From Rhizobium sp. BK196 (GTDB lineage: Bacteria > Pseudomonadota > Alphaproteobacteria > Rhizobiales > Rhizobiaceae): a DNA stretch of 64,000 bases. Every line of letters starts with the position of its first letter. Within the stretch, counting starts at the first letter, position 1. A model generated the notes under the pieces. It was not told the origin of the DNA. It made no database searches and saw only the letters and a list, made by a program, of their open reading frames with translations. The translations under genes were made by a program, and so were the position numbers. Location of the stretch: the NCBI RefSeq assembly GCF_014193255.1, contig NZ_JACHZB010000004.1, forward strand, positions 186,001 through 250,000, given 5' to 3'. Shown here piece after piece: positions 43,321 through 51,737 of this stretch.

Positions 43321-44100
43321 TTATCCCTCAAGCTCTTCGATAAGGGCAGGCAGGTCTGCCACCGTTTCAACAACATAGTCGGCGCCGGCGGCAATCAGCT
43401 TCTCGCCGATCCGCTTGTGCAACGCAGCTCGCGCCTCTGGCGAAAGTGCATCCAGCTCTGCAGGTGTCAGCCCCGCCTCGTTGCCCGAGAGCGTCACGCC
43501 AACAGTCACGCAGCCTGCGGCAGCACCCTCGGCAATGCCGGGTTCGGTATCATCGACCTTCAGAACGGCAGAGGCCGGATAGACCATCAGGTCGAGGAAG
43601 CACTTATACATGCCGATCGGCGTCGGTCGGCCAAGCGGCAGATCGTCAGCACAGATTAGATTGTCGGGCGCATAACCCTGTTCGGCGGCAAGCGGCAGCA
43701 CGCGCTCCATGATCGAGCGTGTATAGCCTGTGGTCGAGCCGATCTTCATCTGCCGCTCGCGCAGGTATTGGATCGTCTTGATCGCGCCCGGCACCAGAGC
43801 GCAGTAATCAGTCACGACAGCTTCGTTCAGCGGAACGAAGAGCTCGTAAACCTTGTCGATTGCAGCCTCGTCCGGAAGCGCTCCTTGTACAGCCTTCCAG
43901 CGCGCGGCGATATGCGGCTCGGCCAGCATCGCGGCGATATGGGCACGCTTCGGGAGCCCCATGGGCTTGCGGGCATCGGCGATGGTTACCTCGACGCCGA
44001 GTTTGCCGAAGGTTTCCACAAAGGCCCCCATCGGCGCGAAAGAGCCGAAGTCAATCATTGTGCCGGCCCAGTCGAAGACCACTGCCTTGAATTGCGTCAT
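43321..44100 (-). CDS. phnX: Phosphonoacetaldehyde hydrolase
   Basis: 259 aa. A HAD enzyme with the PhnX-specific Schiff-base Lys: Asp10 in VVFDWAGTMIDFG and Lys51 in MGLPKRAHI, then TTGYTRSIME and VKVDDTEPGI-type motifs. It splits phosphonoacetaldehyde into acetaldehyde and phosphate, the last step of 2-aminoethylphosphonate use. It overlaps the FAD oxidoreductase stop by 4 nt. The usual transaminase PhnW is not in the window. Confidence 0.92.
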   Translation of the reverse strand: MTQFKAVVFDWAGTMIDFGSFAPMGAFVETFGKLGVEVTIADARKPMGLPKRAHIAAMLAEPHIAARWKAVQGALPDEAAIDKVYELFVPLNEAVVTDYCALVPGAIKTIQYLRERQMKIGSTTGYTRSIMERVLPLAAEQGYAPDNLICADDLPLGRPTPIGMYKCFLDLMVYPASAVLKVDDTEPGIAEGAAAGCVTVGVTLSGNEAGLTPAELDALSPEARAALHKRIGEKLIAAGADYVVETVADLPALIEELEG

Positions 44101-45227
44101 GCTGCGCTCCCGTAGAGATCCTCGATGGTTTCTTCGCCGATACCGAAGGCGGTCGAAGCACCGCAGCCCGCGGTGACGACGACGATGCGCAGCGCGTCGG
44201 AGGGCTTGTCGGTAAACCGCCAGCGGTCTGGAGCGGAGGCATAGGTGCCGATCCAGCGCTCGGTAATGAAGCGACCCGGCAGGTTGAGCACGGCATCCAT
44301 TTCGTCGAGTATCAGTCGGTCGACCCGCTCCAGTCCAAACGGATCGGGTGTTTCGGAGTAATGGTGGCTGTCGCCGACGATCAGCGATCCGTCCTCCGAC
44401 TGCGTGACGATCAGGTGGATGCCGTTTTCCCGCTCCGGCTTGAATTCGCGGTCAAGCCGCGCCTTCAGGGCGGTCGCCTCCGGCAATTCCGCATAACCGA
44501 GATAACGCCCGAGCCCGAGATCGGACATAACCGCAGCGCTGAGGGAAACCCGCTGGGCCGGCACAACACGCATCATCTGCAGCTTGCAGCGTGTGACGTT
44601 ATAGGCAGCGATCCGATCCGCAAACAGGCTCTTGAAATCGTCGCCGGGACAAACAACCACCGTCTCCGCCTCGATCAAGCCGGTTGACGTTTCGATTCGC
44701 GGCGGCTCGACGGCGCTCACTGCTGTCGAGCGGCGGAACTCTATGCCATATTTGACTTCGAGATAGCGGGCGAGCAGCGGAATGGCTGTGCTGGATTCGA
44801 CCCGCACCTCATGTGGGCTATAGAGTGTGAAGCGCCCCGATTCCGGTCGCAGTGCCGGCACAAGCCGCCGTGCTTCATCGAGCGTCAGCCTTTCGCAGCC
44901 CTCGCCCATCTCTGTGCGCAGGAAGGCGTCGATCACGGCTTCGGATTCGTCGAGCCTTGCGGCAAGGAGCAGCCCGCGCTGCAGGACGTCTATGCCGGCG
45001 TCATCGACAATCCCGGCCCAGATATCGCGGGCCTGGCGCGCCTTGTTCCAGCAGTCGCCGGCCTGCTGGCCGGTCACCGTCACAAAGCCAAAATTGCGCA
45101 CCGAAGCGCCATTTGCCTGTGCGTCACGGTCAACAACGACGACCCGTTTGCCACGCTTTGCCGCCGCCAGCGCATGCGCCAGCCCGACAATTCCCGCGCC
45201 GACGATCGCAATGTCGTAATGCGGCAT
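44097..45227 (-). CDS. FAD-dependent oxidoreductase, TIGR03364 (HpnW) type
   Basis: 376 aa. IAIVGAGIVGLAHALAAAKR is the FAD dinucleotide loop, ASVRNFGFVTVTGQQAGDCW the family-specific segment after it, and VVVTAGCGASTAFGIGEE the C-terminal FAD contact. This DAO-like group is found beside phnX and other phosphonate genes and is thought to oxidise aminophosphonates or their N-methyl/hydroxy derivatives to phosphonoacetaldehyde. Translational overlap with phnX supports direct channelling and may replace PhnW. Confidence 0.87.
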   Translation of the reverse strand: MPHYDIAIVGAGIVGLAHALAAAKRGKRVVVVDRDAQANGASVRNFGFVTVTGQQAGDCWNKARQARDIWAGIVDDAGIDVLQRGLLLAARLDESEAVIDAFLRTEMGEGCERLTLDEARRLVPALRPESGRFTLYSPHEVRVESSTAIPLLARYLEVKYGIEFRRSTAVSAVEPPRIETSTGLIEAETVVVCPGDDFKSLFADRIAAYNVTRCKLQMMRVVPAQRVSLSAAVMSDLGLGRYLGYAELPEATALKARLDREFKPERENGIHLIVTQSEDGSLIVGDSHHYSETPDPFGLERVDRLILDEMDAVLNLPGRFITERWIGTYASAPDRWRFTDKPSDALRIVVVTAGCGASTAFGIGEETIEDLYGSAA

Positions 45228-45330
45228 GAAAGCTCCTTCGCAACATGTCTGCCACGGCTTGGCGGATTTTCTTGAAGCCTGTGTGACAGTTGCGCGGAGC
45301 CTTACATTCGCGCGTGGAAAAGAATGCGGT

Positions 45331-46392
45331 TCAGTCTTCCAGGGTGCCGGCCTTTCGCGTTGCTTTGCTCGGCTTGTCGGCGACGATCTTCATCAGGTCG
45401 CCGCGTCGGCGCACCAGCCGGTCGGACGTGCGGGTCAGCAACAGCCCGTCCTGCGGCGCCCGGATCTTGATATCGCCCTCGGCAAAACCGGGTCGGGTGA
45501 CGATCGTCGCCAGAAGCTCCCCTTCCGAGACACGCTCGCCGATATTGCGGTGGAAGAGGACCGTACCGCCCTGCGGCGCGCGCACGATCTCAACATTGTC
45601 GAGCGGCACGGCTGGTCCGGAGAAGGTCTTGTCTACGGTCGCTCCGCCGCTGACGACACCGCGCCCGATCAGGAATTGCAGCATGCCTTCGGCGTCTTTT
45701 GCGGCCATACCGGGATCGACGTCGCGCAGGCCGCGCAGTTCCACCGTCACTGAAAGCTTGCCCGGAAGTTTCGCCTTGCGCTCGCCCGGCACCTCATACT
45801 TCCAGGCAAAACCGACCGCTTCTTCGAAGGCGCTGCTTTCGCCATCTGAAAGCAGCACTGCTTCCATGCCGAGCGCATTGGCAAGGTCCGCCGCCTCCGG
45901 CCAGAAGGCTTCGTCGATATAGGCATATTGCAGCGATTCATCATCGCAATGCAGATCGAGCACCAGATCGGCGCCGAGCGCCATATGGATGAGCTCCCGT
46001 TTCAATCGATCAGCTGCCGGGTAGTTGTCGAGCCCGTCAATCAGCTCTGGCCGATCACGAACGGAGATCAGCGGAAAGTCTCGGTTGAAATTGGTCCGCG
46101 ATCCCAGATCGAACCGGCCTTGCAGCTCGCCGAAATGCGATTGTGCGGCACCGATCGGATTTGCCTGTGGCACAAGCGTGATATCGCCGGCGATCCGTCC
46201 TTCGCCTTCGGCCTGCCTGAGTTGTAGGCAGAGAAAATGCGCCAGCGCCGTTCCCGGTAGTTCGTTCGCGTGCAATGCGGCCTGGATATAGACCTTCGGG
46301 GCGGCGGGATCGTTTCCCTCGAAACGGATGACCGGCAACCCCCATTCGATGCCGGGCGTATCGCCGGGGATGATGATCTCTGAAACGTCCAC
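45331..46392 (-). CDS. Succinylglutamate desuccinylase/aspartoacylase (AstE/AspA) family protein
   Basis: 353 aa from GTG 46392, preceded by GGAG at 7 nt; no ATG fits. Zinc motif HxxE in IQAALHANELPGTALAHF and the third ligand His in LVLDLHCDDESLQY; the C-terminal segment (VRAPQGGTVLFHRNIGERV) resembles a biotinyl-like barrel often fused to AstE-like proteins. Family members cleave N-acyl amino acids. Placed 103 nt upstream of the phosphonate pair on the same strand; deacylation of an N-acyl aminophosphonate is an attractive but untested role. Confidence 0.82.
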   Translation of the reverse strand: MDVSEIIIPGDTPGIEWGLPVIRFEGNDPAAPKVYIQAALHANELPGTALAHFLCLQLRQAEGEGRIAGDITLVPQANPIGAAQSHFGELQGRFDLGSRTNFNRDFPLISVRDRPELIDGLDNYPAADRLKRELIHMALGADLVLDLHCDDESLQYAYIDEAFWPEAADLANALGMEAVLLSDGESSAFEEAVGFAWKYEVPGERKAKLPGKLSVTVELRGLRDVDPGMAAKDAEGMLQFLIGRGVVSGGATVDKTFSGPAVPLDNVEIVRAPQGGTVLFHRNIGERVSEGELLATIVTRPGFAEGDIKIRAPQDGLLLTRTSDRLVRRRGDLMKIVADKPSKATRKAGTLED

Positions 46393-46462
46393 TGTCCTGC
46401 TCCGCCTGTGCCTATTGGGTGGGGAGTTGTATGCGAATCCCCACCCGCGGTGCAAGCTTGGC

Positions 46463-47071
46463 TCAGCCGAGCAGAGGCCAACGGCCAATGACATTATGCT
46501 CGCTCTTTCCATAGATGCTGTGGATCAGCAGGAACTCCCGGACGGTCCACCGCACCGGCCGATTAAGCTCTTCAGGCAGAACTGTCTTGCGATCGTAGAG
46601 CAGCGTCATATGCGGTGTCAGATGGCCACCGAGGTTATAGGGCAGTCCCGCCTCATACAGACCTTCCTGGATTTGGTGGCGAAGATCCAGCAGCGCTTCG
46701 TTTTCCTGCCTGGTGCAGATGACGAAGGCCTGGGGTTCGCCCGGATGGCGGAAGCTCATGACCTCATCAAGCACCAATTCGAACGGTCGGACGCGTATTG
46801 TCGCAGCCATCTGTTCCGCAGCGAACGCGATATCCTGCGGCAGCCTGCGATAGGCGCCCACACCATTCAGCGTGATATGAAGCAGCTCAAGGGGTCGCGA
46901 AGGCCCCGTCAATGCATGGGCGTTGCGATAAGTCTGGGCGATCTCCATCGCTTCGGATGCTGCCTCAGCGGTCGGGCGGAGCATGAAGAACAACCTGTGG
47001 TGACGTCCCCCGCTGTAGCCGGCTTTCTTCCGGGGGTCGGAGCCATTCGGGTCGAGCGGAAAATGAGGCAT
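46463..47071 (-). CDS. 2'-5' RNA ligase / 2H phosphoesterase family protein
   Basis: 202 aa from ATG 47071. The two HxT motifs are His65-Ile-Thr67 (ELLHITLNG) and His154-Met-Thr156 (LTPHMTLLYD), spaced as in ThpR/LigT. These enzymes open cyclic phosphates or join 2'-5' RNA ends; the in vivo substrate is usually unknown. The messenger leader has a strong ribosome site held in a hairpin and a second hairpin before the start codon (see the regulatory entry), hinting at translational control. Confidence 0.88.
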   Translation of the reverse strand: MPHFPLDPNGSDPRKKAGYSGGRHHRLFFMLRPTAEAASEAMEIAQTYRNAHALTGPSRPLELLHITLNGVGAYRRLPQDIAFAAEQMAATIRVRPFELVLDEVMSFRHPGEPQAFVICTRQENEALLDLRHQIQEGLYEAGLPYNLGGHLTPHMTLLYDRKTVLPEELNRPVRWTVREFLLIHSIYGKSEHNVIGRWPLLG

Positions 47072-47116
47072 CTGAACTACGGACTACATCGTCCGCCTCC
47101 TTGTTTTACAAGGAGG
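47072..47116 (-). promoter_or_regulatory. Structured translation-start leader of the 2'-5' RNA ligase gene
   Basis: Minus strand, in order: CCTCCTTG-TAAAA-CAAGGAGG (8-bp perfect hairpin whose 3' arm contains the Shine-Dalgarno AAGGAGG), then CGGAC-GATGTA-GTCCG (5-bp hairpin whose loop carries ATG with TAG straight after it), then 8 nt and the ATG. Linear spacing from AAGGAGG to the start is 24 nt, too long; with the second hairpin folded it becomes 8 nt. Confidence 0.55.
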
Positions 47117-47179
47117 AGCTTATCAGAGGTGCTCTTTTCGTCAAGAACAAAACAAGAACAATGAAGGTGAAACTATATT

Positions 47180-47213
47180 GGAGACAAAAACGGCTGCCGA
47201 GCGGCGGCCGTTT
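47180..47213 (-). terminator. Intrinsic terminator of the guaA transcript
   Basis: Stem AAACGGCTGCC / GGCGGCCGTTT (one G-U pair), loop GAGC, at 47188-47213. On the minus strand it ends in TTTTTGTCTCC. It lies about 195 nt after the guaA stop and 33 nt after the small trailing frame. Confidence 0.75.
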
Positions 47214-47245
47214 GCCGATGTCGAATTGAACAGTGAATGAGTGCC

Positions 47246-47356
47246 TCAGGCGGCGTCCTTGACCGCCGCAGACACTTTTTTGGCAGACTTGGTGCGTGCT
47301 GCCTTCGGCCGCACGAGACGAAGAATGTCATCGGTGCTTGGCGTATTATCAGAAAT
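47246..47356 (-). CDS. Possible small Lys/Ala-rich frame downstream of guaA
   Basis: The guaA frame stays open for 53 codons after its stop. The last 36 read from an ATT codon at 47356 (SDNTPSTDDILRLVRPK onward) to a Lys/Ala-rich end and TGA 47246, with genome-like codon use. There is no ATG; ATT with a weak AGAGA before it, or GTG further in, are the only starts. It could be a tiny basic protein with a non-AUG start, a stop-codon read-through tail of GuaA, or a gene remnant. It lies inside the guaA transcript as bounded by the terminator. Confidence 0.25.
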   Translation of the reverse strand: MSDNTPSTDDILRLVRPKAARTKSAKKVSAAVKDAA

Positions 47357-47407
47357 TCTCTGGAAGACGAGGCAAAAACGGGAATCCGTGCCGGGTTTCC
47401 CAGATCT

Positions 47408-48970
47408 TCATTCCCACTCGATCGTGCCCGGCGGCTTACTGGTCACATCGTAAACCACGCGGTTGATACCACGGACTTCGTTGATGATGCGGGTCGCGGC
47501 GCGGCCCAGGAATTCCATATCGTAGTGATAGAAATCCGCCGTCATGCCGTCGACCGAGGTGACGGCGCGCAGCGCGCAGACAAATTCGTAGGTGCGGCCG
47601 TCGCCCATGACGCCGACGGTCTGGACGGGCAACAGCACGGCGAAAGCCTGCCAGATCGCGTCATAGAGGCCGGCCTTTCGGATCTCATCGAGATAGATCG
47701 CATCGGCTTCGCGCAGGATATCAAGCTTCTCGCGCGTGATGCCGCCTGGGCAGCGGATGGCGAGGCCCGGACCCGGGAAGGGATGGCGGCCGATGAAGCT
47801 GTCTGGCAGGCCGAGTTCCTTGCCAAGCACGCGAACCTCGTCCTTGAAGAGTTCGCGCAACGGCTCGACGAGCTGCATCTTCATGCGCTCCGGCAGGCCT
47901 CCGACATTGTGGTGCGACTTGATGGTGACGGAAGGGCCGCCGGTGAAGGAAACGGACTCGATCACATCTGGATAAAGCGTGCCCTGGCCGAGGAAATCCG
48001 CGCCGCCAAGCTTCTTGGCTTCGTCCTCGAAGGTCTCGATGAACAGGCGGCCGATGATCTTGCGCTTCGTTTCCGGGTCGGAAACGCCTTCGAGCTCGCC
48101 GATGAAGCGATCGGAAGCGTCGACATGGATCAGGTGCAGATTGTAGTGCTCGCGGAACATGGCAACGACGCCTGCGGCCTCGTCCTTGCGCATCAGGCCG
48201 TGGTCGACGAGGATGCAGGTCAGCTGGTCGCCGACAGCTTCGTGGATGAGAAGGGCTGCGACCGACGAATCCACGCCACCGGAAAGCGCGCAGATGACGC
48301 GCTTGTCGCCGACTTGGCGGCGGATGTCTTCGACAGCCTTTTGGCGGTAGGCGGACATGGTCCAGTCGCCTTGGATGCCAGCGATGTTGTGGATGAAGTT
48401 CGCGATCAGCTTGGCGCCATCAGGTGTATGCACGACCTCAGGATGGAACTGCACGCCGTAATATTTGCGTTTCTCGTCGGCGATAAAGGCGTAAGGCGCG
48501 TTGGACGAAGTGGCGACGACCTCGAAACCTTCGGGCAGTTTCGTCACGCGGTCGCCGTGGCTCATCCAGACCTGATGACGCGAGCCCTTGGACCAAAGAC
48601 CTTCGAAGAGGGCGCATTCCTCGTCGACTTCGAGGAAGGCACGGCCGAATTCGCGGTGATGGCCGCTTTCCACCATACCGCCGAGCTGCATGCACATCGT
48701 CTGCTGTCCGTAGCAGATGCCGAACACCGGAAGGCCGCTGTCGAAGATGATCTGCGGCGCCCGGGGCGATCCTTCATCGACCGTCGAGGCCGGGCTGCCG
48801 GACAGGATCACCGCTTTCGGCTGAAGGCGCTTGAAGCCTTCTTCGGCGGACTGGAAGGGAACGATCTCGCAATAGACACCGGCTTCACGCACGCGTCGTG
48901 CGATGAGCTGGGTCACCTGGCTGCCGAAATCGACGATGAGAACGCTGTCGGGATGTGCTGTCTGGGTCAT
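47408..48970 (-). CDS. guaA: GMP synthase (glutamine-hydrolysing)
   Basis: 520 aa, usual length. Glutamine amidotransferase domain with Cys86 ([11 protein letters not shown]) and its His/Glu partners (FHPEVVHT), then the ATP-pyrophosphatase loop [15 protein letters not shown] and the dimerisation domain ending PPGTIEWE. Converts XMP to GMP. The frame continues open beyond the stop, see the small trailing frame. Confidence 0.97.
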   Translation of the reverse strand: MTQTAHPDSVLIVDFGSQVTQLIARRVREAGVYCEIVPFQSAEEGFKRLQPKAVILSGSPASTVDEGSPRAPQIIFDSGLPVFGICYGQQTMCMQLGGMVESGHHREFGRAFLEVDEECALFEGLWSKGSRHQVWMSHGDRVTKLPEGFEVVATSSNAPYAFIADEKRKYYGVQFHPEVVHTPDGAKLIANFIHNIAGIQGDWTMSAYRQKAVEDIRRQVGDKRVICALSGGVDSSVAALLIHEAVGDQLTCILVDHGLMRKDEAAGVVAMFREHYNLHLIHVDASDRFIGELEGVSDPETKRKIIGRLFIETFEDEAKKLGGADFLGQGTLYPDVIESVSFTGGPSVTIKSHHNVGGLPERMKMQLVEPLRELFKDEVRVLGKELGLPDSFIGRHPFPGPGLAIRCPGGITREKLDILREADAIYLDEIRKAGLYDAIWQAFAVLLPVQTVGVMGDGRTYEFVCALRAVTSVDGMTADFYHYDMEFLGRAATRIINEVRGINRVVYDVTSKPPGTIEWE

Positions 48971-49117
48971 GGCGAGCCTTTAATGAAAAGCGCCTCTGCT
49001 TGCAATCCGGGAATTCGGCCGTATCGGGGTTTTATTGTCCCGATTGTCCCTGTTTTCAGCGCTTGCAGCGTGTCGCGATCCTTCATATTCGCTGCCACGG
49101 TTCAAGCTTTTGTCTTC

Positions 49118-49162
49118 GCATGTCGTTATTGCAAAACCGCTGCACACTTTTGCGCGACATGC
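49118..49162. repeat. Rhizobial intergenic palindromic repeat
   Basis: Nested inverted repeats: outer arms GCATGTCG / CGACATGC and inner arms GCAAAA / TTTTGC around an 11-nt loop. The text on the minus strand (AAAGCATGTCGCGCAAAAG, then GTGCAGCGGTTTTGC) is what I remember as a widespread repeat between genes of Rhizobium and Agrobacterium. It starts right at the stop codon of the nucleosidase gene and may act as its terminator. Confidence 0.6.
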
Positions 49163-49163
49163 T

Positions 49164-49802
49164 TTAGAACCAGAAAACGCCATCTTCCAGAGCAGTAAAC
49201 AGACTATCGACGGCATAAGAAAGCTTGCGGTCGACGATATGCAGATATTCGGTCCAGCCGGAAATATGCTGCAGCTCGACTGCGCCATCCGAAATGCCGC
49301 GAAGGCCGATCAGCGGCAGTTTGTAGCCCTGGCAAGCGCGCAGCACCGCATAGGTCTCCATGTCGACCATGTCGGCTGCGATATTGGCATAGGCGGCACC
49401 GGAAACGACGTTGCCGCCGGTTGAAAGGGTGGCCTCGGGAATGCCGGGAATGCGCAGCGGCAGGTCGAGATCGGCCGGCAGGTCGAGAAAGGGAGTCTTG
49501 CCCTTTTCGAAGCCGAGCGGCGAGGCATCCATGTCACGATAGGAAACGGACGTGACCTGATAGACTTCGGTCTGCTGCAGGCGCGCCGAACCGGCCGAGC
49601 CGAGCGAAACCACGAGATCGGGCAGATCGTCGGAAGCATCGAGACTGGAGAGCGACTTGGAGATCGCGATCGCCGCCTCGACAGGGCCGACGCCTGTCAT
49701 CAGCGGTTCGATACGCGAGCGCAGGAACGGCCCGTATTCGGCCTCGGCGGCCATGACGAACAGGATGGACTTGCCTGCGACGGACTTCAGTTCGAATTTC
49801 AT
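49164..49802 (-). CDS. 5'-methylthioadenosine/S-adenosylhomocysteine nucleosidase-like protein
   Basis: 212 aa. The PNP/UDP fold is seen in ILFVMAAEAEYGP (N-terminal catalytic Glu), VVSLGSAGSARL, VDMETYAVLRACQ (ribose-binding Met-Glu) and LRGISDGAVEL (catalytic Asp). Cleaves MTA and SAH to adenine and the thio-sugar, closing the SAM cycle. Its start overlaps the thioesterase stop by 4 nt. Confidence 0.87.
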   Translation of the reverse strand: MKFELKSVAGKSILFVMAAEAEYGPFLRSRIEPLMTGVGPVEAAIAISKSLSSLDASDDLPDLVVSLGSAGSARLQQTEVYQVTSVSYRDMDASPLGFEKGKTPFLDLPADLDLPLRIPGIPEATLSTGGNVVSGAAYANIAADMVDMETYAVLRACQGYKLPLIGLRGISDGAVELQHISGWTEYLHIVDRKLSYAVDSLFTALEDGVFWF

Positions 49803-50251
49803 CCCGTAATTCCCTCTCTTCCGCGAATGACCATCATCGTCCCGGTCATGGACGCGATGAGCTTGGCAGGCCCGTCGCTGATCGCATAACCTCGCCCGTC
49901 GGCAACGATGATGTTGGAGCCGGGCTTGGTGATCTCGCCCCTGAAGAGGAAGCGTTCGCCACGCCCCGGCGACATGAGGTTGACCTTGAACTCGATCGTC
50001 AGGATCGAGGCTTCGGCATCGATAACGCTGTAGGCTGCAAAACCGCAGGCCGAATCGAGCGCTGCGGAAATGACACCCGCGTGCAAAATGCCGTGCTGCT
50101 GTGTCAGTTTGACGTCGAAGGGAAGCTCGATTTCCACCACGCCGTGCTCGACACGCGTCAACTCCGCGCCGATGGTGTGCATGGCCGCCTGACGGGAAAA
50201 GCTCTGGCGGATCCGTTCGCGGAAATCGCCCCTGTCGGTATCGTTCATCAT
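49799..50251 (-). CDS. PaaI-type hotdog thioesterase
   Basis: 150 aa from ATG 50251 (or the adjacent ATG 50248), with AGAGGA just upstream. HotDog hallmarks: QQHGILHAGVISAALDSACG (catalytic Asp/Gly region) and EFKVNLMSPGRGERFLFRGE. Hydrolyses acyl-CoA esters, often of aromatic acids. Coupled to the nucleosidase gene by ATGA, though no common pathway is obvious. Confidence 0.88.
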   Translation of the reverse strand: MMNDTDRGDFRERIRQSFSRQAAMHTIGAELTRVEHGVVEIELPFDVKLTQQHGILHAGVISAALDSACGFAAYSVIDAEASILTIEFKVNLMSPGRGERFLFRGEITKPGSNIIVADGRGYAISDGPAKLIASMTGTMMVIRGREGITG

Positions 50252-50360
50252 GGTTCCTCTTGCGATCGCGAAAGTGGCATGGCCGGCCGGATTCGACAAG
50301 GTTTCAAACAGGCTCACGACGGTTTTGTCTTTTCGATACGAGTTTTCGATCACGCAGCCC

Positions 50361-50535
50361 CGAGCTGTGTCGCTTGCGGGTCCGGCCGGGCAGGCCGATG
50401 AATTGCAGGCGCTTGTCGCCGGCATGGTCAACTCCAGCAGTACAGGCCACACTCGACGAGGTGGTCCCAGGTGATCTCTGGCGGGAGCTTCGCAAGGCGG
50501 ATCTCGTAAACGCCGAAGCTCCGCTTCCCGTATGA
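50361..50535 (+). pseudogene. C-terminal remnant of an aldo/keto reductase
   Basis: Two pieces in different frames: AVSLAGPAGQADELQALVAG (from 50361) and TLDEVVPGDLWRELRKADLV ending at TGA 50535. Together they read like the last ~55 residues of D-threo-aldose 1-dehydrogenase-type aldo/keto reductases. A frameshift lies between them, and nothing upstream continues the protein, so this is a decayed gene end. The rest of the 410-nt gap (50252-50661) holds nothing I can identify. Confidence 0.5.
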
Positions 50536-50661
50536 TCAGATAGGTCGGCGCGGTTCATCTCAGCACGGTGAGCTGCGTCGCATCTATCTTGGGATCATGC
50601 CGAAACCTCTTCTGAATAAAGCCCCGCAGGATTATGATCGATCAAACCTGAGGGCGAGCCG

Positions 50662-51737
50662 ATGAAGACCTTTTCTCAATCTTTGAGCGATTACGAGGCG
50701 TGGCTGGCATACGAGCTGCAGGGCGAGCTTGTGCAGGAGGATATTGACGAGAAACACCGGAAGATGTGCGGTGAAGCTTTCGCCTTTCTGCGCGCTACCT
50801 ACTGGCGCTGGGCGGAGATCATCTACGAGGTCAGACCGGAGCTTGCCGACATGCCGCAAGTGCTGTCGATCGGCGATACGCATTTGGAGAATTTCGGCAC
50901 ATGGCGGGATATCGAGGGGCGGCTCGTATGGGGCGCCAATGATTTCGACGACGCGGCGATCATGCCCTACCGGCTGGATCTCGTGCGGCTGGTGGCTAGC
51001 GCCATTCTGGCGCAGCCGGATGCCGGGATTTCCGGCAGGGCGATCGCCGAGCTCATTCTCGCTGGATATGCGCGCGGCCTTGAGCATGCAAATCCCATCG
51101 TACTGGAGCGCGATCATCCTTGGCTCCGCGACAAGTTGCTGCTTTCGGAAGATGAGCGGAAGGAATTCTGGAAGAAATGGGACACGCGTAAGCCTGCCAA
51201 AAGACCAGCCTCCAGACGTTTTGTCGAGGCCTTAAATGCTGTGCCGAAGGGCGCGGCAAGCGCCACACCCTACCGGTGACGAAGGGGGCGGGAAGTCTCG
51301 GCCGGCCGCGTTTCGTTGCCTATGTGAACGAGTGGCGCGGCGGACCCGTGCTGCGTGAAGCCAAGGCCCTTGTGCCCTCCGCCTGGTCCCTGGCAAGATC
51401 AGGAGATCACGTCATCAGAACCGGCGTCATTGCCGCCGGAAAGATGCGCAGCCCCGATCCTCATTTTGTCGTGTCGGGCCGCATTCTCGTTCGAAGACTT
51501 TCGCCGAACAGCCGCAAGATCGGGATCAAGACTGTTGTGAAAACCCTGTTGAACGGCTCGATGCTTGAGCTGATGGGATTCGAGATCGCCAACTGCCATT
51601 CAGATGACCCGGCAGGTGCTGCGGCAATTCGCAATGATCTGCGCTCGCGCGGTAAGGACTGGCTCTACGAGGCGGCGCGCTCAGCCGCCGAAGCCGTTAA
51701 AAAGGAATGGAAAGACTACCGCATCCGCGCCGGCTGA
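50662..51737 (+). pseudogene. DUF2252 family gene split by a -1 frameshift
   Basis: First part 50662-51279 (205 codons) has the family motifs LSIGDTHLENFGTW, NDFDDAAIMPYRLDLVRL; second part 51276-51737 (153 codons) has KGAGSLGRPRFVAYVNE and the conserved C-terminus. The junction reads CCGGTGACG: the stop TGA of the first frame overlaps GTG of the second. One extra G would give PYRVTKGAGSLG, the expected family text, so a single-base loss is the simplest cause. The family is uncharacterised, with kinase-like hints. A sequencing error or coupled translation of two halves are alternatives. Confidence 0.75.

Noticed and set aside
47237..49198. A 653-codon open frame on the plus strand
   Set aside because: It is exactly antisense to guaA, whose motifs are complete; high third-position GC leaves the opposite strand open, and the translation has no recognisable domains.
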